DNA of 64,000 bases. It comes from Lichenostomus cassidix (lineage: Eukaryota; Chordata; Aves; Passeriformes; Meliphagidae). The DNA lies in assembly GCA_008360975.2 (NCBI GenBank), contig VLJF02000047.1:2603698-2667697 (forward strand), written 5' to 3'. Below, piece by piece: positions 58,091-64,000 of this stretch. Numbering within the stretch: the first letter of the stretch is position 1; the number at the start of each line of letters is the position of its first letter. The notes below the pieces were generated by a model that did not search any database, had not been told where the DNA came from, and worked only from the letters and a program-made list of their open reading frames with translations. The translations under genes and the position numbers were made by a program.

Positions 58091-61000
58091 GTTAGGGTTT
58101 TAGGGTTTTAGGCTGTTAGGGTTTTAGTCTGTTAGGGTTTTAGGGTTTTAGTCTGTTAGGGTTTTAGGCTGTTAGGGTTTTAGGGTTTTAGGCTGTTAGG
58201 CTTTTAGGCTGTTAGGGTTTTAGGGTTTTAGGCTGTTAGGCTTTTAGGCTGTTAGGGTTTTAGTTTGTTAGGGTTTTAGTCTGTTAGGGTTTTAGGCTGT
58301 TAGTCTGTTAGGGTTTTAGTCTGTTAGGGTTTTAGGGTTTTAGTGTGTTAGGGTTTTAGGGTTTTAGTCTGTTAGGGTTTTAGGGTTTTAGTCTGTTAGG
58401 GTTTTAGTGTGTTAGGGTTTTAGGGTTTTAGGGTTTTAGTCTGTTAGGGTTTTAGGGTTTTAGTCTGTTAGGGTTTTAGTCTGTTAGGGTTTTAGTGTGT
58501 TAGGGTTTTAGTCTGTTAGGGTTTTAGTGTGTTAGGGTTTTAGGGTTTTAGTGTGTTAGGGTTTTAGGGTTTTAGTGTGTTAGGGTTTTAGGGTTTTAGT
58601 GTGTTAGGGTTTTAGGGTTTTAGTGTGTTAGGGTTTTAGGGTTTTAGTCTGTTAGGGTTTTAGGGTTTTAGTGTGTTAGGGTTTTAGGGTTTTAGTGTGT
58701 TAGGGTTTTAGTCTGTTAGGGTTTTAGGGTTTTAGTCTGTTGTTAGGGTTTTAGGGTTTTAGTCTGTTAGGGTTTTAGGGTTTTAGTGTGTTAGGGTTTT
58801 AGGGTTTTAGTCTGTTAGGGTTTTAGGGTTTTAGTCTGTTAGGGTTTTAGGGTTTTAGTCTGTTAGGGTTTTAGTGTGTTAGGGTTTTAGGGTTTTAGTG
58901 TGTTAGGGTTTTAGGGTTTTAGTCTGTTAGGGTTTTAGGGTTTTAGTGTGTTAGGGTTTTAGGGTTTTAGTGTGTTAGGGTTTTAGGGTTTTAGTCTGTT
59001 AGGGTTTTAGGGTTTTAGGGTTTTAGGGTTTTAGTCTGTTAGGGTTTTAGGGTTTTAGTCTGTTAGGGTTTTAGGGTTTTAGTCTGTTAGGGTTTTAGTG
59101 TGTTAGGGTTTTAGGGTTTTAGGGTTTTAGTCTGTTAGGGTTTTAGGGTTTTAGTCTGTTAGGGTTTTAGTGTGTTAGGGTTTTAGGGTTTTAGTGTGTT
59201 AGGGTTTTAGGGTTTTAGTGTGTTAGGGTTTTAGGGTTTTAGTGTGTTAGGGTTTTAGGGTTTTAGTCTGTTAGGGTTTTAGGGTTTTAGTCTGTTAGGG
59301 TTTTAGGGTTTTAGTCTGTTAGGGTTTTAGTCTGTTAGGGTTTTAGGGTTTTAGTCTGTTAGGGTTTTAGTCTGTTAGGGTTTTAGGGTTTTAGTCTGTT
59401 AGGGTTTTAGTCTGTTAGGGTTTTAGGGTTTTAGTCTGTTAGGGTTTTAGTCTGTTAGGGTTTTAGGGTTTTAGTCTGTTAGGGTTTTAGGGTTTTAGTC
59501 TGTTAGGGTTTTAGGCTGTTAGGGTTTTAGGGTTTTAGGGTTTTAGTCTGTTAGGGTTTTAGTCTGTTAGGGTTTTAGTCTGTTAGGGTTTTAGGGTTTT
59601 AGTCTGTTAGGGTTTTAGTCTGTTAGGGTTTTAGGGTTTTAGTCTGTTAGGGTTTTAGTCTGTTAGGGTTTTAGGGTTTTAGGGTTTTAGTCTGTTAGGG
59701 TTTTAGGGTTTTAGTCTGTTAGGGTTTTAGGCTGTTAGGGTTTTAGGGTTTTAGGGTTTTAGTCTGTTAGGGTTTTAGTCTGTTAGGGTTTTAGTCTGTT
59801 AGGGTTTTAGGGTTTTAGTCTGTTAGGGTTTTAGTGTGTTAGTGTGTTAGGGTTTTAGGGTTTTAGTCTGTTAGGGTTTTAGTCTGTTAGTGTGTTAGGG
59901 TTTTAGGGTTTTAGTCTGTTAGGGTTTTAGGGTTTTAGGGTTTTAGTCTGTTAGGGTTTTAGGGTTTTAGTCTGTTAGGGTTTTAGGGTTTTAGTGTGTT
60001 AGGGTTTTAGTCTGTTAGGGTTTTAGGGTTTTAGTCTGTTAGGGTTTTAGGGTTTTAGTCTGTTAGGGTTTTAGGGTTTTAGTCTGTTAGGGTGTTAGGG
60101 TTTTAGTCTGTTAGGGTTTTAGTCTGTTAGGGTTTTAGGGTTTTAGTCTGTTAGGGTTTTAGTCTGTTAGGGTTTTAGGGTTTTAGTGTGTTAGGGTTTT
60201 AGGGTTTTAGTCTGTTAGGGTTTTAGGGTTTTAGTGTGTTAGGGTTTTAGTCTGTTAGGGTTTTAGGGTTTTAGTGTGTTAGGGTTTTAGTCTGTTAGGG
60301 TTTTAGTGTGTTAGGGTTTTAGTCTGTTAGGGTTTTAGGGTTTTAGTCTGTTAGGGTTTTAGGGTTTTAGTCTGTTAGGGTTTTAGGGTTTTAGTCTGTT
60401 AGGGTTTTAGTCTGTTAGGGTTTTAGGGTTTTAGTGTGTTAGGGTTTTAGGGTTTTAGTGTGTTAGGGTTTTAGGGTTTTAGTGTGTTAGGGTTTTAGTC
60501 TGTTAGGGTTTTAGGGTTTTAGTGTGTTAGGGTTTTAGGGTTTTAGTGTGTTAGGGTTTTAGGGTTTTAGTCTGTTAGGGTTTTAGTCTGTTAGGGTTTT
60601 AGGGTTTTAGTCTGTTAGGGTTTTAGTCTGTTAGGGTTTTAGTGTGTTAGGGTTTTAGGGTTTTAGTGTGTTAGGGTTTTAGTCTGTTAGGGTTTTAGGG
60701 TTTTAGTCTGTTAGGGTTTTAGTGTGTTAGGGTTTTAGGGTTTTAGTCTGTTAGGGTTTTAGTGTGTTAGGGTTTTAGGGTTTTAGTGTGTTAGGGTTTT
60801 AGTCTGTTAGGGTTTTAGTGTGTTAGGGTTTTAGGGTTTTAGTGTGTTAGGGTTTTAGTCTGTTAGGGTTTTAGGGTTTTAGTCTGTTAGGGTTTTAGTC
60901 TGTTAGGGTTTTAGGGTTTTAGTCTGTTAGGGTTTTAGTCTGTTAGGGTTTTAGGGTTTTAGTCTGTTAGGGTTTTAGGGTTTTAGTGTGTTAGGGTTTT

Positions 61001-62144
61001 AGTCTGTTAGGGTTTTAGGGTTTTAGTCTGTTAGGGTTTTAGTCTGTTAGGGTTTTAGGGTTTTAGTCTGTTAGGGTTTTAGTCTGTTAGGCTTTTAGGG
61101 TTTTAGTGTGTTAGGGTTTTAGTCTGTTAGGGTTTTAGTGTGTTAGGGTTTTAGGGTTTTAGTGTGTTAGGGTTTTAGTCTGTTAGGGTTTTAGGGTTTT
61201 AGTCTGTTAGGGTTTTAGTCTGTTAGGGTTTTAGGGTTTTAGTCTGTTAGGGTTTTAGGGTTTTAGTCTGTTAGGGTTTTAGTGTGTTAGGGTTTTAGGC
61301 TGTTAGGGTTTTAGGCTGTTAGGGTTTTAGGGTTTTAGTCTGTTAGGGTTTTAGGGTTTTAGTCTGTTAGGGTTTTAGGGTTTTAGTCTGTTAGGGTTTT
61401 AGTGTGTTAGGGTTTTAGGGTTTTAGTCTGTTAGGGTTTTAGGGTTTTAGTGTGTTAGGGTTTTAGTGTGTTAGGGTTTTAGGGTTTTAGTGTGTTAGGG
61501 TTTTAGTCTGTTAGGCTTTTAGGGTTTTAGTCTGTTAGGGTTTTAGTCTGTTAGGGTTTTAGGGTTTTAGTGTGTTAGGGTTTTAGGGTTTTAGTCTGTT
61601 AGGGTTTTAGTCTGTTAGGGTTTTAGGGTTTTAGTGTGTTAGGGTTTTAGGGTTTTAGTGTGTTAGGGTTTTAGTCTGTTAGGTTTTTAGGGTTTTAGTG
61701 TGTTAGGGTTTTAGGGTTTTAGTGTGTTAGGGTTTTAGTCTGTTAGGGTTTTAGGGTTTTAGTCTGTTAGGGTTTTAGGGTTTTAGTGTGTTAGGGTTTT
61801 AGTGTGTTAGGGTTTTAGGGTTTTAGTCTGTTAGGGTTTTAGGGTTTTAGTGTTTTAGGGTTTTAGGGTTTTAGTGTGTTAGGGTTTTAGTGTGTTAGGG
61901 TTTTAGGGTTTTAGTCTGTTAGGGTTTTAGGGTTTTAGTCTGTTAGGGTTTTAGTGTTTTAGTGTTTTAGGGTTTTAGTCTGTTAGGGTTTTAGGGTTTT
62001 AGTCTGTTAGGGTTTTAGTGTGTTAGGGTTTTAGGGTTTTAGTGTGTTAGGGTTTTAGGGTTTTAGTGTTTTAGGGTTTTAGGGTTTTAGTGTGTTAGGG
62101 TTTTAGTTGTTGGGTTTTAGTCTGTTAGGGTTTTAGGCTGTTAG
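58091..62144 (+). repeat. TTTTAGGG-type telomere-like octamer satellite, G-rich on plus strand
   Basis: About 4.05 kb consists almost wholly of TTAG followed by a 4-base linker, giving an 8-bp period. The linkers are GGTT (giving TTTTAGGG), TCTG, TGTG and less often GCTG or GCTT. TCTG or TGTG linkers are almost always separated by one or more GGTT linkers, so the array reads as 16- and 24-bp units in mixed order. I see no place with two canonical hexamers in tandem (TTAGGGTTAGGG), so it is not a functional vertebrate telomere tract. There is a lead-in of degenerate units at 58,073-58,090. Exceptions to the octamer register are a 3-bp insertion at 58,735-58,748 and a damaged unit at about 62,101-62,116 close to the gap. 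GCTG/GCTT linkers cluster at the left edge (58,110-58,300). No gene was seen. Confidence 0.95.
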
Positions 62145-62644
62145 NNNNNNNNNNNNNNNNNNNNNNNNNNNNNNNNNNNNNNNNNNNNNNNNNNNNNNNN
62201 NNNNNNNNNNNNNNNNNNNNNNNNNNNNNNNNNNNNNNNNNNNNNNNNNNNNNNNNNNNNNNNNNNNNNNNNNNNNNNNNNNNNNNNNNNNNNNNNNNNN
62301 NNNNNNNNNNNNNNNNNNNNNNNNNNNNNNNNNNNNNNNNNNNNNNNNNNNNNNNNNNNNNNNNNNNNNNNNNNNNNNNNNNNNNNNNNNNNNNNNNNNN
62401 NNNNNNNNNNNNNNNNNNNNNNNNNNNNNNNNNNNNNNNNNNNNNNNNNNNNNNNNNNNNNNNNNNNNNNNNNNNNNNNNNNNNNNNNNNNNNNNNNNNN
62501 NNNNNNNNNNNNNNNNNNNNNNNNNNNNNNNNNNNNNNNNNNNNNNNNNNNNNNNNNNNNNNNNNNNNNNNNNNNNNNNNNNNNNNNNNNNNNNNNNNNN
62601 NNNNNNNNNNNNNNNNNNNNNNNNNNNNNNNNNNNNNNNNNNNN
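62145..62644. other. assembly gap of exactly 500 N
   Basis: This gap separates two oppositely oriented arrays of the same octamer satellite. Like the other gaps it is exactly 500 N, so its size is probably nominal and the join may be a scaffolding decision. Confidence 0.99.
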
Positions 62645-64000
62645 ACCCTAACACACTAAAACCCTAAAACCCTAACAGACTAAAACCCTAACACCCTAAC
62701 AGACTAAAACCCTAACAGACTAAAACCCTAAAACCCTAACACACTAAAACCCTAACAGACTAAAACCCTAAAACCCTAACACACTAAAACCCTAACACAC
62801 TAAAACCCTAACACACTAAAACCCTAACAGACTAAAACCCTAAAACCCTAACACACTAAAACCCTAACAGACTAAAACCCTAAAACCCTAACAGACTAAA
62901 ACCCTAAAACCCTAACAGACTAAAACCCTAAAACCCTAACAGACTAAAACCCTAAAACCCTAACACACTAAAACCCTAAAACCCTAACACACTAAAACCC
63001 TAACACACTAAAACCCTAACAGACTAAAACCCTAAAACCCTAACACACTAAAACCCTAACAGACTAAAACCCTAAAACCCTAACAGACTAAAACCCTAAC
63101 AGACTAAAACCCTAAAAGCCTAACAGCCTAAAACCCTAACAGACTAAAACCCTAAAACCCTAACAGCCTAAAACCCTAACAGCCTAAAACCCTAACAGAC
63201 TAAAACCCTAACAGACTAAAACCCTAACAGACTAAAACCCTAACAGACTAAAACCCTAACAGACTAAAACCCTAACAGACTAAAACCCTAAAACCCTAAC
63301 ACACTAAAACCCTAAAACCCTAACAGACTAAAACCCTAAAACCCTAACAACAGACTAAAACCCTAAAACCCTAACAGACTAAAACCCTAACAGACTAAAA
63401 CCCTAAAACCCTAACACACTAAAACCCTAAAACCCTAACAGACTAAAACCCTAACACCCTAACAGACTAAAACCCTAACAGACTAAAACCCTAAAACCCT
63501 AACAGACTAAAACCCTAACAGACTAAAACCCTAAAACCCTAACAGACTAAAACCCTAAAACCCTAACAGACTAAAACCCTAACACACTAAAACCCTAAAA
63601 CCCTAACACACTAAAACCCTAACAGACTAAAACCCTAAAACCCTAACAGACTAAAACCCTAAAACCCTAACACACTAAAACCCTAAAACCCTAACAGACT
63701 AAAACCCTAAAACCCTAACAACAGACTAAAACCCTAAAACCCTAACAGACTAAAACCCTAACAGACTAAAACCCTAAAACCCTAACAGACTAAAACCCTA
63801 AAACCCTAACAGACTAAAACCCTAAAACCCTAACAGACTAAAACCCTAACAGACTAAAACCCTAAAACCCTAACACACTAAAACCCTAACAGACTAAAAC
63901 CCTAAAACCCTAACAGACTAAAACCCTAACAGACTAAAACCCTAACACACTAAAACCCTAACACACTAAAACCCTAACAGACTAAAACCCTAAAACCCTA
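62645..64000 (-). repeat. TTTTAGGG-type octamer satellite, inverted (C-rich on plus strand)
   Basis: At least 1.36 kb, running off the window, is the reverse complement of the family at 58,091-62,144, with the same linkers (CAGAC for TCTG, CACAC for TGTG, and a few CAGCC for GCTG). Rare variants are shared with the left array: the 3-bp insertion form CCCTAACAACAGAC at 63,342-63,355 and 63,713-63,726, and CCCTAACACCCTAACAGAC at about 62,685 and 63,450, which corresponds to a single left-array site near 60,085. No gene was seen. Confidence 0.95.

Noticed and set aside
58091..62144. Green-alga origin, because TTTTAGGG is the Chlamydomonas-type telomere repeat
   Set aside because: The flanking CpG island has vertebrate-type ZNF143, YY1 and ETS promoter motifs, and the octamers are mixed with TTAGTCTG and TTAGTGTG forms not expected of a telomerase-made tract.
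58091..64000. A true chromosome-end telomere
   Set aside because: No tandem TTAGGG hexamers are seen; the period is 8 bp with non-telomeric linkers, and the tract continues on the far side of a gap in the opposite orientation.
58091..64000. Integrated herpesvirus end, since some herpesviruses of birds carry TTAGGG repeats
   Set aside because: No viral coding sequence is seen anywhere in the window, and the repeats are octamers, not TTAGGG hexamers.

Overview
The window is almost entirely tandem-repeat DNA from what looks like a vertebrate chromosome, most likely a bird. The evidence for a vertebrate is one short non-repetitive stretch (about 57,437-58,080). It carries a dense CpG island (I count about 50 CpGs in 57,781-58,080) with the classic vertebrate housekeeping-promoter motifs: ZNF143/THAP11, YY1, ETS, Sp1 and NRF1-like sites. 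The bird assignment is an inference from the composition of the candidate first exon and from the setting beside telomere-like repeats. No bacterial genes, rRNA, tRNA or CRISPR were seen, and no gene could be named.

Layout. (1) Positions 1-56,355 hold one satellite of roughly 800 monomers of 69 bp (some 67-68 bp), all in the same orientation, broken by two 500-N gaps (24,016-24,515 and 44,618-45,117). At least six monomer types occur (called A-F here). They travel in fixed strings such as B-C and D-E-F, in a 687-bp ten-monomer unit, and in duplicated blocks of several kilobases. (2) At 56,356-57,370 the array decays into degenerate monomers. (3) At 57,383-57,434 there is a TA-rich microsatellite. 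(4) At 57,495-57,582 a 41-bp element is repeated at a 47-bp offset, with NRF1-like and YY1 motifs. (5) At 57,640-58,051 a CpG-island promoter contains a possible first exon ending in a good splice donor. (6) At 58,091-62,144 a telomere-like satellite is built from 8-bp units derived from TTTTAGGG. (7) After a third 500-N gap, 62,645-64,000 carries the same satellite in the opposite orientation (CCCTAAAA).

How the parts may work together (inference). The CpG island points directly at the G-rich strand of a telomere-like array, as human subtelomeric TERRA promoters do, so rightward transcription would give UUAGGG-rich RNA. Leftward transcription would read the C-rich strand of the 69-bp satellite, whose typical monomers have no stop codon in any of the three frames. 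Rightward transcripts of that satellite would instead carry a consensus-like 5' splice site in nearly every 69-bp monomer. The inverted arrangement at the last gap could be a real inverted array or fusion, or a scaffolding error. All three gaps are exactly 500 N, so they are probably placeholders.

Boundaries of repeat blocks were found by eye and are good to about one monomer unless exact positions are given.
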